Positions 1-8,164 are shown, counted from the stretch's first letter. The stretch is DNA of 64,000 nucleotides from Bacteroidota bacterium (GCA_018267615.1 JAFDYD010000001.1:183142-247141); one strand, 5' to 3'. Numbers and translations: made by a program. The notes: a model not told the origin generated them from the sequence alone.

Positions 1-71
1 TCACTCAAATCAGAAGTTCATCTCTATCATTCAAATCGGCAGTTCGTCTTAATCACGTAAATCAGAAGTTC
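1..71. repeat. Degenerate AAATCAGAAGTTC repeat array
   Basis: Three degenerate units of about 24 bases each end in a variant of AAATCAGAAGTTC (exact at the first and third, AAATCGGCAGTTC in the second). The last unit ends directly at the ATG at 72. The same word forms the arms of inverted repeats at 36921-37046 and 37546-37665, so this is probably the right arm of a hairpin whose left arm lies outside the window. Confidence 0.7.
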
Positions 72-785
72 ATGAAAGGGATGATTTTTGCAGCTGGCCT
101 CGGGACAAGATTCAAACCTTGGACAGACCATCATCCAAAAGCGCTTGCACTGGTGAATGGTAAAAGTTTATTGCAGCGAAATGTAGAATATCTGCAACAT
201 TATGGTGTTACGGAGATTATTGTGAATGTTCATCATTTCTCAGAACAGATATTACAATCAATTGATGAAAATAAAGGTTGGGGAAGCAAGATTACTATTA
301 GTGATGAAACAGACGAGGTTTTAGAAACCGGGGGCGGACTGAAAAAAGCTTCCTGGTTTTTTGATAACAATCCTTTTTTGGTAATGAACGCGGATATTCT
401 GACTGATTTAAATCTTGAGAAAATGATTAGGTTTCACCAGGAAAATCATCCCATTGCTACGCTGGCTACAACTGATCGCAAAAGCTCAAGATATTTTTTG
501 TTTGATGAAAATGATGAATTGTGCGGGTGGCGAAATACAAAATCGGGAGAAGAAAAAATATCAAGACAAAAAGAACGGTTATTTGAAAAAGCGTTTAGCG
601 GAATTCATATTATATCGCCCCGAATATTTTCATTTATGAAACGCGAAGGAAAATTTTCCATTGTTGATGAATACCTCGAAATCTGTAAAACCTCAACCAT
701 AAAAAGTTTTGATCACAGTGGTTCTAAGCTGGTGGATGTGGGTAGAACAGAATCCGTAGCGGAAGCGGAGAAATTGTTCAGATAA
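72..785 (+). CDS. Sugar-phosphate nucleotidyltransferase (MurU/RfbA-like)
   Basis: A 237-aa cytoplasmic nucleotidyltransferase expected to join a sugar 1-phosphate to an NTP to make an NDP-sugar. The N-terminus carries the family motif GLGTR (residues 9-13) followed by PK at 22-23, which bind the nucleotide. NADILTD near residue 110 supplies the metal-binding Asp. Length and layout fit short MurU/HddC-type enzymes rather than longer RmlA or GlmU. Substrate cannot be read from sequence; MurNAc-1-phosphate uridylyltransferase is a common role for such enzymes in cell-wall recycling. The ATG abuts the upstream repeat with no visible Shine-Dalgarno sequence. It is separated by 84 bp from the next gene. 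Confidence 0.8.
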   Translation: MKGMIFAAGLGTRFKPWTDHHPKALALVNGKSLLQRNVEYLQHYGVTEIIVNVHHFSEQILQSIDENKGWGSKITISDETDEVLETGGGLKKASWFFDNNPFLVMNADILTDLNLEKMIRFHQENHPIATLATTDRKSSRYFLFDENDELCGWRNTKSGEEKISRQKERLFEKAFSGIHIISPRIFSFMKREGKFSIVDEYLEICKTSTIKSFDHSGSKLVDVGRTESVAEAEKLFR

Positions 786-869
786 ATTTAATTTTGATTG
801 AATAAATTATTTTGATTTTTGTGAGACGGTTTAATATTTTGGAAGATGTCAGCATAAAATCGGAAATCA

Positions 870-3302
870 ATGAAAAAGTCAATCTTCATTATTTTATCAA
901 CGTTCATTTCTTTTATTGGTTTTTCGCAAACACAGTCATCTGATATAGCAGTAAAAAAAAGGATCACGCTGCCAAACGGATGGTCGTTGACGCCTGTCGG
1001 CAGAAGTCTTCCACTTGGTGATCTTCCATTAAGTATTGCTGTATCACCCTCGAAAAAATTTCTGGCAATAACCTGTAATGGACAAAGCGTTCAATCCCTG
1101 CAATTGGTTGATCCGAAAAAAGAAATAATCCTCGATAGTGTTGTCATCGCAAAATCCTGGCTGGGTTTGAAGTTTAGTGCGGATGAAAAATTTCTCTACG
1201 CATCCGGAGGAAATGATAATTGGATCTTGAAATATGCTATTCGGAATAATAAATTGATTTTAGCTGATAAGATTATTCTTGGAAAGCCATGGCCTCAAAA
1301 AATTTCTCCCGCAGGATTGGATATAGACGACACCAGGCGATTGCTATACGTTGTGACGAAAGAAAATAATTCACTCTATGTAGTCGACCTCCATACAAAA
1401 ACTGTTTTGAAGAAATTTGATCTTGGAGGAGAGGGCTATACTTGCATACTCTCACGCAATAAAAAGGAATTATATATCTCGTGTTGGGGATGCGATAAGA
1501 TTTTAATTTTTGATACTGAGTTGAGAAAGTTCATCGGATCGATTCATGTCGGCGATAACCCGAATGATCTTTGTCTTACCAGGGACAATCATTATTTATT
1601 TGTTGCTAATGCAAACGATAATTCAGTTGATGTAGTCGATCTAAAAAAAAGAAAGGTGATTGAGACGCTTAATGCAGCTTTGTTTCCCGATGCGCCAAGT
1701 GGGTCAACAACCAATGCGTTGTCATTGAGTGAAAATGAAAAAACATTGTACGTTGCCAATGCAGATAATAATTGTGTTGCAGTATTTGATGTTAGCAAAC
1801 TCGGGAATAGTTTGTCAAAGGGTTTCATACCAGTAGGATGGTATCCAACAGCAGTAAAAGTTATTGCAAAAAAAGTTTTTGTTGCGAATGGAAAAGGATT
1901 TACATCAATGGCAAATCCTTTTGGTCCAAACCCATTTGCAAAGAAACAAAAAACAGTTTACCAGCAAGGCGACACAAACCGGCCACGCGAAGTGCAATAT
2001 ATTGGCGGATTGTTTAAAGGGACACTTAGCATATTTGAAGAACCCGACGAAAAATCATTGAGTGTTTATTCGCAATTGGTTTATCAGAATACTCCTTATA
2101 ACAAATCAAAAGAATTAGAAGCCGACGGAGAAAAAGATAATCCTGTTCCAAATAAAGTAGGAAATAATTCGCCGATTAAATACGTGTTCTATATTATTAA
2201 GGAAAACAGAACCTACGACCAGGTTTTGGGTGATATTCCGGAAGGCAATGGCGATACAAGTCTTGTGTTGTTTGGTGAACGTATCACTCCGAATTTGCAT
2301 AAGCTGGCGAAAGAATTTGTGTTGCTTGACAATTTTTATTGCGATGCAGAAGTAAGTGCTGATGGACATAACTGGAGCATGGGTGGTTATGCAACGGATT
2401 ACCTGGAGAAAACTTGGCCGACAGGTTATGGTGGCAGGGGAGGAGATTATGATGGTGAAGGCAACCGGCTCATTGCAAATAACAAAAATGGATTTATCTG
2501 GGATCAATGTAAACGCGCCGGAGTAAATTATAGAACGTACGGAGAATTTGCTGATGATGCCAAACCAAATATTCCTGTATTAAAAGATCACTATTGCGTT
2601 TCTTATACCGGTTGGGATTTGGGTGTGCGGGATACAACGCGGGTGAGTCAGTGGAAAAAAGATTTCGATTCTTTGTTATCAACGAATGCACTTCCACGAT
2701 TAAACACGATGCGATTTGGCAATGATCACACAGAAGGAATGACAAAAGGAAGGCCTACTCCGTTTGCGCATGTGGCAGACAATGATCTTGCTGTTGGAGA
2801 ATTCATTGCTTACTTGAGCAAAAGTGCTGTGTGGAATGAAAGTGTAGTTTTTATTTTAGAAGACGATGCGCAGAGTGGCGCGGATCATGTCGATGCACAT
2901 CGCACCACTGCGTATATTGCTGGTGGTTATGTGAAACGGCATTTTGTTGATCACACGATGTACTCAACAACATCCATGTTGAGAACAATGGAATTGATTC
3001 TTGGTATGGGGCCGATGACCCAGTATGACGCAGCGGCGACACCGATGTGGCGATGTTTTTCTACGTCGCCGGATTCTGCTGCTTTTCAGTCATTACCTGC
3101 TAATATCGATTTGAATGAAAAAAATATGAGTTCGAATGAACTCTCAAAAAAATCCGCACAATTTGATTTTAGTGGGGAGGATCGTGTGTCCGAAAATCAA
3201 TTCAATGAAGTGTTGTGGAAAGGGATAAAAGGAATGCAGGCAATAGTTCCGGCACCGAAAAGAGCGGCTTTTGTAAAGACAGTATCGGGGGATGATGAAT
3301 GA
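870..3302 (+). CDS. Secreted YncE-like beta-propeller / phosphoesterase fusion
   Basis: An 810-aa exported protein. Residues 1-20 form a Sec signal peptide ending near GFSQT. Residues from about 50 to 340 contain YncE/lactonase-type beta-propeller repeats, with recurring blocks such as LYVVDLHTKTV, LFVANANDNSVDVVDL and LYVANADNNCVAVFDV. Residues from about 430 to 790 resemble the alkaline phosphatase-like phosphoesterase family, with KENRTYDQVLGD, the ITPNLHKLAKEF block, and ILEDDAQSGADHVDAHRT carrying likely metal ligands. Both halves are known to occur fused in Bacteroidota; substrate is unknown. Likely periplasmic. It ends in a convergent arrangement with the minus-strand gene at 3507-3878, with strong hairpins between them. 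Confidence 0.8.
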   Translation: MKKSIFIILSTFISFIGFSQTQSSDIAVKKRITLPNGWSLTPVGRSLPLGDLPLSIAVSPSKKFLAITCNGQSVQSLQLVDPKKEIILDSVVIAKSWLGLKFSADEKFLYASGGNDNWILKYAIRNNKLILADKIILGKPWPQKISPAGLDIDDTRRLLYVVTKENNSLYVVDLHTKTVLKKFDLGGEGYTCILSRNKKELYISCWGCDKILIFDTELRKFIGSIHVGDNPNDLCLTRDNHYLFVANANDNSVDVVDLKKRKVIETLNAALFPDAPSGSTTNALSLSENEKTLYVANADNNCVAVFDVSKLGNSLSKGFIPVGWYPTAVKVIAKKVFVANGKGFTSMANPFGPNPFAKKQKTVYQQGDTNRPREVQYIGGLFKGTLSIFEEPDEKSLSVYSQLVYQNTPYNKSKELEADGEKDNPVPNKVGNNSPIKYVFYIIKENRTYDQVLGDIPEGNGDTSLVLFGERITPNLHKLAKEFVLLDNFYCDAEVSADGHNWSMGGYATDYLEKTWPTGYGGRGGDYDGEGNRLIANNKNGFIWDQCKRAGVNYRTYGEFADDAKPNIPVLKDHYCVSYTGWDLGVRDTTRVSQWKKDFDSLLSTNALPRLNTMRFGNDHTEGMTKGRPTPFAHVADNDLAVGEFIAYLSKSAVWNESVVFILEDDAQSGADHVDAHRTTAYIAGGYVKRHFVDHTMYSTTSMLRTMELILGMGPMTQYDAAATPMWRCFSTSPDSAAFQSLPANIDLNEKNMSSNELSKKSAQFDFSGEDRVSENQFNEVLWKGIKGMQAIVPAPKRAAFVKTVSGDDE

Positions 3303-3308
3303 TAAAAT

Positions 3309-3429
3309 TATTTAGCAGTATCACGGTTTAAATTTCCTATGTGAACCTATGTGGTAAATTTTTTTCACCACATAGGCACATAGAAACATAGGTTCACATA
3401 GAAAATTCAAACTGTGATACTGCTAAATA
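3309..3429. repeat. Long inverted repeat, probable bidirectional terminator
   Basis: Arms 3309-3351 and 3387-3429 pair over 43 positions with 3 mismatches. The inner part contains further CATAGG/CCTATG words (ACCACATAGGCACATAG). It lies between convergent genes ending at 3302 and 3507, which fits transcription termination in both directions. Confidence 0.85.
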
Positions 3430-3431
3430 GT

Positions 3432-3472
3432 TTGGGGATTTTGAGATTTGTTATAAATCTCAAAATCCCCAA
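3432..3472. terminator. Perfect 18-bp hairpin between convergent genes
   Basis: Arms 3432-3449 (TTGGGGATTTTGAGATTT) and 3455-3472 are perfectly complementary with a 5-nt loop. It immediately follows the longer inverted repeat and precedes the stop codon of the minus-strand gene at 3507. It is best read as a second terminator. Confidence 0.7.
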
Positions 3473-3506
3473 TTCCAAAATCAAAAAAATATTCACAAGA
3501 CTATTC

Positions 3507-3878
3507 TTACCAATTTCTCTCATTTCTCCATCTGTGACCATAGGCATGTCCACGGCCATGTTCCCTGTCATCACGATCACAATCATCGCGATAATAACCA
3601 CGGTCATTTCTCCTATAATCATTGTTATAATATCTTGTGTTCTCGTAGCCATATCCATCGTAGCTATTTCTCCTGATTACAACAGGACGATCACATTCAC
3701 GCTGGTAATAAACCGGTGCCGGATCATTATAAACAACTACAGGGGCAGGTGGAGGACAAAACACCCTGGGTATCGGAGGGCCAAAATTAACTCTTGCCTG
3801 AACGTACACTTGTGCATTACCGTTAGTAGCGACAAAACATCCAGCAATAATTAAGGAAGCGAGGAGTAAGCGTTTCAT
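3507..3878 (-). CDS. Small secreted Arg/Asp/Tyr-rich protein
   Basis: A 123-aa protein with a clear signal peptide (MKRLLLASLIIAGCFVATNGNA, cleavage probably after GNA-QV). The mature part starts with a Pro-rich stretch (GPPIPRVFCPPPAPVVVY) and ends in a low-complexity tail rich in Arg, Asp, Tyr, Asn and His, such as YRRNDRGYYRDDCDRDD and HGRGHAYGHRW. No catalytic motif is visible. Overlapping plus-strand ORFs in this stretch lack a signal peptide and coding logic, so the minus strand was chosen. Probably a periplasmic or envelope protein of unknown function. Confidence 0.65.
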   Translation of the reverse strand: MKRLLLASLIIAGCFVATNGNAQVYVQARVNFGPPIPRVFCPPPAPVVVYNDPAPVYYQRECDRPVVIRRNSYDGYGYENTRYYNNDYRRNDRGYYRDDCDRDDREHGRGHAYGHRWRNERNW

Positions 3879-4003
3879 AGTCGTAAATTTTAGTTATTCA
3901 ATTATATCAGTCAACATGAACTGACAACTATAAGACTTGCTTAGTTCCTTAAAATTTAATCTTCGTTTACCCGGGATTGTTAAAGTTAGTGTTAAGAAAG
4001 TGA

Positions 4004-4133
4004 GAAGTGGGAACCGGCGGGTAGCGGAGGAATTATGAGGCAACATCTATTCAATGATACACAAGCCCGTCTACCACGCTCGCATTTGCTGATCATCACT
4101 TGCCATTCACATCCGCTACCATTTTCGCACTTC
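4004..4133. repeat. Imperfect inverted repeat
   Basis: GAAGTG at 4004-4009 and GGTAGCGGA at 4020-4028 pair with CACTTC at 4128-4133 and TCCGCTACC at 4112-4120. The structure spans the end of the methyltransferase gene at 4132 and is probably its terminator. Confidence 0.4.
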
Positions 4134-4722
4134 ATTCCCTATACCCAATGACCGCCATTCCCATATCGTGCCATTCGATCTGAATATTTTGCAAACCTGA
4201 CTGTAAATAATCTTGTTTGATTTTTTCTGCGAATTCCAGCGCCGCTTCTTCATTGCTATTTTTTTCGAGACGCGATACCATTACCAATCTGCCGCCGATT
4301 CTGAGCATATTACTTAATTGCATTAACGCTTGCTGCGATTCTTTTCCCGGCGCAATAAAATCATTTGCATAAATAGTATGAAAATAATAATGCGGGTAAG
4401 GGAGTTCGTGTGCACTTCCGATATGCAATTGCAGCAACTGATCCTGTATCAGTTTTTTATTTCTTTTATAAGACTGCCGATACATCGTGATCGACGAATC
4501 GATCCCCGCGAGAAAACCAATTTTTAGTTTTCTCGCAACTTCCTGCAAAGTGTATCCTGATGCATAACCGATTTCAAGTATGTGTTGGTAAGGACGAATA
4601 TCCAATTGATCGATTGTCCATTCCGTAATTGTTTTATTTTTCGCGATTCGCAGGCAGTTTGATAATCTGTTCATATATCCTGCACTCTTGCTCAATGTCG
4701 GCGCTGTTGTTATCAGTTGCAT
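4132..4722 (-). CDS. Class I SAM-dependent methyltransferase
   Basis: A 196-aa cytoplasmic protein with a Rossmann-type SAM-binding fold. Motif I is ILEIGYASGYTLQEVA (around residues 49-64), with the usual GxG altered to GYASG. It is followed by the acidic AGIDSSITMYRQS motif and a post-motif strand RIGGRLVMVSRLEK. It resembles methyltransferase 11/25 domains, whose substrates vary widely; substrate unknown. It is the last gene of a minus-strand run after a sigma factor and a small membrane protein, 33 bp downstream of the latter, so it may be cotranscribed. Confidence 0.75.
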   Translation of the reverse strand: MQLITTAPTLSKSAGYMNRLSNCLRIAKNKTITEWTIDQLDIRPYQHILEIGYASGYTLQEVARKLKIGFLAGIDSSITMYRQSYKRNKKLIQDQLLQLHIGSAHELPYPHYYFHTIYANDFIAPGKESQQALMQLSNMLRIGGRLVMVSRLEKNSNEEAALEFAEKIKQDYLQSGLQNIQIEWHDMGMAVIGYRE

Positions 4723-4755
4723 AAAAAAAGATAAAGGTTTTGGTAACCGGTCCGA

Positions 4756-5133
4756 TTATTTTATAGGTTCACTTTGTTCTTCAAAATGGTCGCTGTCTTT
4801 AAAGCGTCCGCCGAAACGATCGCCGCAACGATTTTTCCATTCTTGCTTAAATTTTTCTCTTTCTTCCGGAGTCATATTTACCCAACGTTGATGCATATTA
4901 TGTTTCCAACGTTGATGGCGCCCCCATCTGCCTCCTCCATGAAAACCTCCGAATAAAATTTTTGACAATACAAAAATTCCGAGTGCCTGCCAGAATGTAA
5001 TAACACTTACATGTAATACACCTGCCAAAATATTATTCCATAAGAGCATTACGATCGCACTAAAACCTCCGAGGAAAAGAACCGCAAAAAAGAGGATCTT
5101 AAAAAATGTTGATGCCCTGAAATTCTTTTTCAT
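4756..5133 (-). CDS. Two-TM membrane protein with basic, His/Trp-rich tail
   Basis: A 125-aa protein with two hydrophobic segments (about residues 11-35 and 41-61). They are followed by a Gly/His/Arg/Trp-rich linker (GGFHGGGRWGRHQRWKH) and a charged segment MTPEEREKFKQEWKNRC, reminiscent of the MTPEER motif in Spy/CpxP-like stress proteins. It starts 13 bp downstream of the sigma factor gene and is almost surely in its operon. It could modulate that sigma factor as a membrane partner, but no anti-sigma zinc motif is visible. Function is unknown. Confidence 0.6.
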   Translation of the reverse strand: MKKNFRASTFFKILFFAVLFLGGFSAIVMLLWNNILAGVLHVSVITFWQALGIFVLSKILFGGFHGGGRWGRHQRWKHNMHQRWVNMTPEEREKFKQEWKNRCGDRFGGRFKDSDHFEEQSEPIK

Positions 5134-5146
5134 ACAATTTATTTTT

Positions 5147-5755
5147 TTAGTAATTCAGTAATTCATTCCGCAAATCGCTTAACCTGTTTCTCAGATGCAA
5201 TACTGCATAGCGTTTGCGTGATATCAATGTATTGACGGTTGTTCCGGTTTTCTCAGCAATCTCTTTGAACGGAATATCCTCCAACTCGTGTTGTACAAAA
5301 ACTTCTCTTTGCTCCTGCGGTAATTCGAGTAAGGCTTCATTCAAAGTTTCCCAAAAAATATTCCGCAGATGTTCCGTTTCGGGATTACTACTGTCGTCAA
5401 AAAGAATATCCCTGAAACCTGTCATTCCTTCTTCATCTTCTTCCGGAAGAAGATCATCCAGCAATGCCGGTTTTTTTTTACGATAACTATCCGTGATCTT
5501 ATTTCGCGCAACTGTGAAAAGCCAGCTGCCTACCTGGTCGATGGGTTCGCCTGCCGCGGTGAACTGATACCAGACATCCTGCAAAATATCTTCTGCGTCG
5601 GCTTCATTATTCACGCGCTGGCGGATAAAGCCCAATAGCCTTTTACCAAACTGGCCAATAACGTTGGTTATATTTTTCCGCGAAGGGCTGTTCATTTCCG
5701 GTTCTATCGTCAATACATCATCCATGTCTATTGCGGTAGACGGATGAAAGTTCAT
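5147..5755 (-). CDS. ECF-type RNA polymerase sigma factor
   Basis: A 202-aa sigma-70 family protein. Region 2 is recognisable in RVNNEADAEDILQDVWYQF and GSWLFTVARNKITDSYRKKK (about residues 47-95). Region 4 shows ALLELPQEQREVFVQHELEDIPFKEIAEKTGTTVNTLISRKRYA (about residues 140-183), the helix-turn-helix that reads the -35 element. The long acidic linker between them (LLPEEDEEG) is slightly unusual. It heads a three-gene minus-strand set. No conventional anti-sigma gene is adjacent; the downstream two-TM protein is the only candidate partner. Confidence 0.88.
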   Translation of the reverse strand: MNFHPSTAIDMDDVLTIEPEMNSPSRKNITNVIGQFGKRLLGFIRQRVNNEADAEDILQDVWYQFTAAGEPIDQVGSWLFTVARNKITDSYRKKKPALLDDLLPEEDEEGMTGFRDILFDDSSNPETEHLRNIFWETLNEALLELPQEQREVFVQHELEDIPFKEIAEKTGTTVNTLISRKRYAVLHLRNRLSDLRNELLNY

Positions 5756-5802
5756 AATATTTTAAGTTTCAGGAAAATTTTGTCTGCACCAGGATCTGCG
5801 TG

Positions 5803-5927
5803 GGTTGATTAGTCGATTGGTTGAATAGTCGATTGGTCGATAAGTGTCTTAGCCTATGAGAAATATATTTTATATCAGGGTTTATCAGGTTGACCAATCG
5901 ACTATTCAACCAATCGACTAATCAACC
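5803..5927. repeat. Perfect 36-bp inverted repeat
   Basis: Arms 5803-5838 and 5892-5927 are perfectly complementary over 36 bp with a 53-nt spacer. Each arm itself contains two copies of AGTCGATTGGT. It lies between the 3' end of the umuC-like gene (5943, minus strand) and the start of the sigma factor gene (5755), consistent with a terminator for the former. Confidence 0.85.
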
Positions 5928-5942
5928 TACACAAATTCAGAC

Positions 5943-7274
5943 TCAGACCACGGTTCTCAATTCTGCCCAGCGCGTGCTATACCTCTCCGAACGAAGCTCC
6001 TGTCGCATTTTCCAATTTTTGTTGATGCCGGTTGAGCAAAATTTCACCGGGTCATCGCGCATGCTAAAATTGACATTATCGATCGCACTCATTAAAAACC
6101 GATGCATATTGTCCTGGCCCGAATGAAATAAATTTCCCTGGATCGATTTGTCAGGCTCCAGTCCACTAAGCATTACACCCGCTTTTTTATATTGTTTTCC
6201 TTCTTCAAAAAGATCTTCTACAAGCTGAAGAGCGAGTTTGATCAATTCATTCGTAAGAGAACTTGCCGACGACAATGTAATATTTGCGCTGACGGATCCG
6301 CCATAATGAAAGTTTGCAGAATGATCCGACTCCCGCGGAACAAGAAACACGTTGATATTTTTTGCGGCGCCTCTTTGCCGGCGTAATTTTTCTGCTGCTC
6401 TGGAAATATAAGTGGCCACGGCTTCTTTTAGTTCACTCAATGCAGAAACAGGTCTGCCGAACATGCGCGTGGTCGCAATCATTTTTTTTTCTGTAAGCTC
6501 CTTTGCCATCGTAATAGATGGTTCGCCATTTAATTCTTTGATAAGCCTTAATCCCACCACGCCTCCTAAGTTTTTATGCGCCCATGGTTCGGGCATCAGC
6601 GATAATTCCAGCGCATTGGTAATACCCCAGTTGATGAGTTTGTTTGCATAGGCTCCACCGATACCCCAAATTGCGCTTACCCTTGTCTGTTGTAAAGCTG
6701 CAATGCGCGATTCATCGGTATCCATTACCTTGATACAATTTGTAGCCTGCTTATTTTTTTTGGCCATATGGTTCGCAATCTTGGCCAGTGTTTTTGTTGG
6801 TGCTATGCCGACAGAAACAGAAATTCCGGTCCACTGTTCCACTGTCTCCTTAATTTGTTTCGCATATGCATGCAGTTGAGCAGATGAAAAATTATCGAGA
6901 CTAAGAAATGCTTCATCAACAGAATATACTTCTGCAGGAGCAAGCTGGCGAAGTGTTTCCATCACCCGCCAACTCATGTCTCCATACAAATGATAATTGG
7001 AAGAAAAAACAGCGATATCATTTTTTTTGATGATGTGCATGGATTGAAAATATGGCTCTGCCATTCCAACCCCTAATTTTTTTGCTTCATCGCTTCGGGA
7101 AACAATGCATCCGTCGTTATTGCTTAATACAACCACTGGCTTGTGTAACAGGTCTGGCCGAAACACGCGCTCACAGGAACAATAAAAACTATTGCAGTCA
7201 ACAATAGCAAACCATTTACGCGGAGCAGACGCAGGCTCCTGCAATTTTGTATCGAGTTTAAATTTTTGTTCCAT
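5943..7274 (-). CDS. umuC: Y-family translesion DNA polymerase, UmuC-like
   Basis: A 443-aa DNA polymerase V catalytic subunit homologue. Catalytic carboxylates are visible in IVDCNSFYCSCERVF (around residue 25) and YSVDEAFLSLDNF (around residue 117). The palm motif VVVLSNNDGCIVSRSDEAK and the helix-hairpin-helix region IWGIGGAYANKL are typical. The C-terminus (RFLMSAIDNVNFSMRDDP to TRWAELRTVV) matches the DUF4113 tail seen in UmuC proteins. It lies downstream of a umuD-like gene on the same strand with 265 bp between them, unusually far and containing a hairpin, so co-transcription is uncertain. Confidence 0.92.
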   Translation of the reverse strand: MEQKFKLDTKLQEPASAPRKWFAIVDCNSFYCSCERVFRPDLLHKPVVVLSNNDGCIVSRSDEAKKLGVGMAEPYFQSMHIIKKNDIAVFSSNYHLYGDMSWRVMETLRQLAPAEVYSVDEAFLSLDNFSSAQLHAYAKQIKETVEQWTGISVSVGIAPTKTLAKIANHMAKKNKQATNCIKVMDTDESRIAALQQTRVSAIWGIGGAYANKLINWGITNALELSLMPEPWAHKNLGGVVGLRLIKELNGEPSITMAKELTEKKMIATTRMFGRPVSALSELKEAVATYISRAAEKLRRQRGAAKNINVFLVPRESDHSANFHYGGSVSANITLSSASSLTNELIKLALQLVEDLFEEGKQYKKAGVMLSGLEPDKSIQGNLFHSGQDNMHRFLMSAIDNVNFSMRDDPVKFCSTGINKNWKMRQELRSERYSTRWAELRTVV

Positions 7275-7425
7275 TGAAATATGGTTTGATGATTCGATTT
7301 CTTCGGTGCATATTTTTTGGATAGGTTTAATGGTTAATGATTTTGCACATTCGAAAATCTGTCACAAATAGTGCGGCGTCCTTTTACTTACCCGAGAACA
7401 ATATCATTACATAAAAATGTTTGTC

Positions 7426-7510
7426 CTTGAATATTGAGTGTTGAATATTGATTATTGAATGTTTCCCAAAAAAATATTCAATAATCAATATTCAACACTC
7501 AATACTCAAG
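7426..7510. repeat. 35-bp inverted repeat between umuD and umuC
   Basis: Arms 7426-7460 and 7476-7510 pair at 34 of 35 positions with a 15-nt loop (GTTTCCCAAAAAAAT). The words TTGAATATTGAGTG and TTGATTATTGAAT recur in the hairpin at 55926-55988. As RNA it would form a very stable stem inside a umuD-umuC transcript. Confidence 0.85.
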
Positions 7511-7539
7511 TTTATGCATCTTGAGAAAATAAATATTGC

Positions 7540-7974
7540 TCATGGCGCATGAATCACATACGTTACCACTCCCCACACCATAAATTCTGCGCTGGAAGTG
7601 TCAATATCGATCGGTGATAACCTGGGTGTTTCCGGTAAAAGTCTTATTTTATTAAAATTTTTTTCGAGCCGGCGAATCAGCATTTCGCCGTTGAGTGCTG
7701 CGATAATCACTCTTCCGCTTATTGCTTTTACCGCACGATCTACGATTACTACATCGCCATCATAAATGCCGGCGCCAGTCATAGCGTCACCTTTCACTCT
7801 CATAAAAAATGTAGCAGGCTTGTTGCGCACCAGCTGCTCATTGAGATCTATACCTCTTTCCATATAGTCGTCGGCAGCGGCGGTAAAACCGGTTGCGTTG
7901 GCTGTTTGCACGTCATGCTGCGAAAAATTCTTCGACCCTTTATAAGCCGCTTCATAAAAAAAATCCCCTTCCAT
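7540..7974 (-). CDS. umuD: UmuD-like S24 family protein with substituted catalytic residues
   Basis: A 144-aa homologue of UmuD/LexA-type S24 self-cleaving proteins, aligning across its length with E. coli UmuD (ADDYMERGIDLNEQLV, YDGDVVIVDRA, WGVVTYVIHA). The nucleophile motif GDSM is here GDAM, so the Ser60 equivalent is Ala64. The VKKL motif with the general-base Lys97 is IRRL, so the Lys equivalent is Arg101. Both changes were confirmed at codon level (GCT; CGC CGG). The cleavage site Cys-Gly is Thr28-Gly29. Established chemistry predicts no self-cleavage. It precedes the umuC-like gene and probably partners with it as uncleaved protein, or is a degenerate regulator. Confidence 0.85.
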   Translation of the reverse strand: MEGDFFYEAAYKGSKNFSQHDVQTANATGFTAAADDYMERGIDLNEQLVRNKPATFFMRVKGDAMTGAGIYDGDVVIVDRAVKAISGRVIIAALNGEMLIRRLEKNFNKIRLLPETPRLSPIDIDTSSAEFMVWGVVTYVIHAP

Positions 7975-7987
7975 AAAATTTATTTTT

Positions 7988-8010
7988 ATTTACTAAATAT
8001 TTTAGTAAAT
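7988..8010. promoter_or_regulatory. 23-bp palindromic operator before umuD
   Basis: Perfect 10-bp arms ATTTACTAAA (7988-7997) and TTTAGTAAAT (8001-8010) surround a TAT centre. The site overlaps the -7 element and presumed start of the umuD promoter, 14 bp before the ATG, the position expected for a repressor. It could be the SOS (LexA) box of this organism, but the family's consensus is not known to me. Confidence 0.6.
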
Positions 8011-8036
8011 TTATGCTAAGTTTTTGATCAATCAAA
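8006..8036 (-). promoter_or_regulatory. Bacteroidota-type promoter of umuD
   Basis: Read on the minus strand: TTTG (8033-8036), 19-nt spacer, then TAAATTTA (8006-8013), matching TTTG-N19-TAnnTTTG in all but the last base. A short palindrome, TTGATCAATCAA, overlaps the -33 element. Confidence 0.6.
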
Positions 8037-8164
8037 TTTTTTTATTAAAAAAATTGACTAAAAAAATAAACAAAGATGTGCACAGGGTTAATGTGGTTAC
8101 GCACATGTACAGGCACTGGTATAAGTATTGAAACGAAATAAAGAAATCCGCGGTGAGCGGTGAA

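Noticed and set aside
1..71. Three short spaced repeats resembling a tiny CRISPR array
   Set aside because: Units are degenerate, spacers are only about 10 nt, and no cas genes are present. The same words form hairpins elsewhere.
2115..2507. 130-aa minus-strand ORF inside the phosphoesterase fusion gene
   Set aside because: Shadow of the well-supported 810-aa gene; no motif or start context.
3414..3854. 146-aa plus-strand ORF rich in Ile/Val/Thr
   Set aside because: It is antisense to the signal-peptide-bearing gene at 3507-3878, runs through the hairpin, and its composition is the mirror of the Arg/Asp/Tyr-rich sequence.
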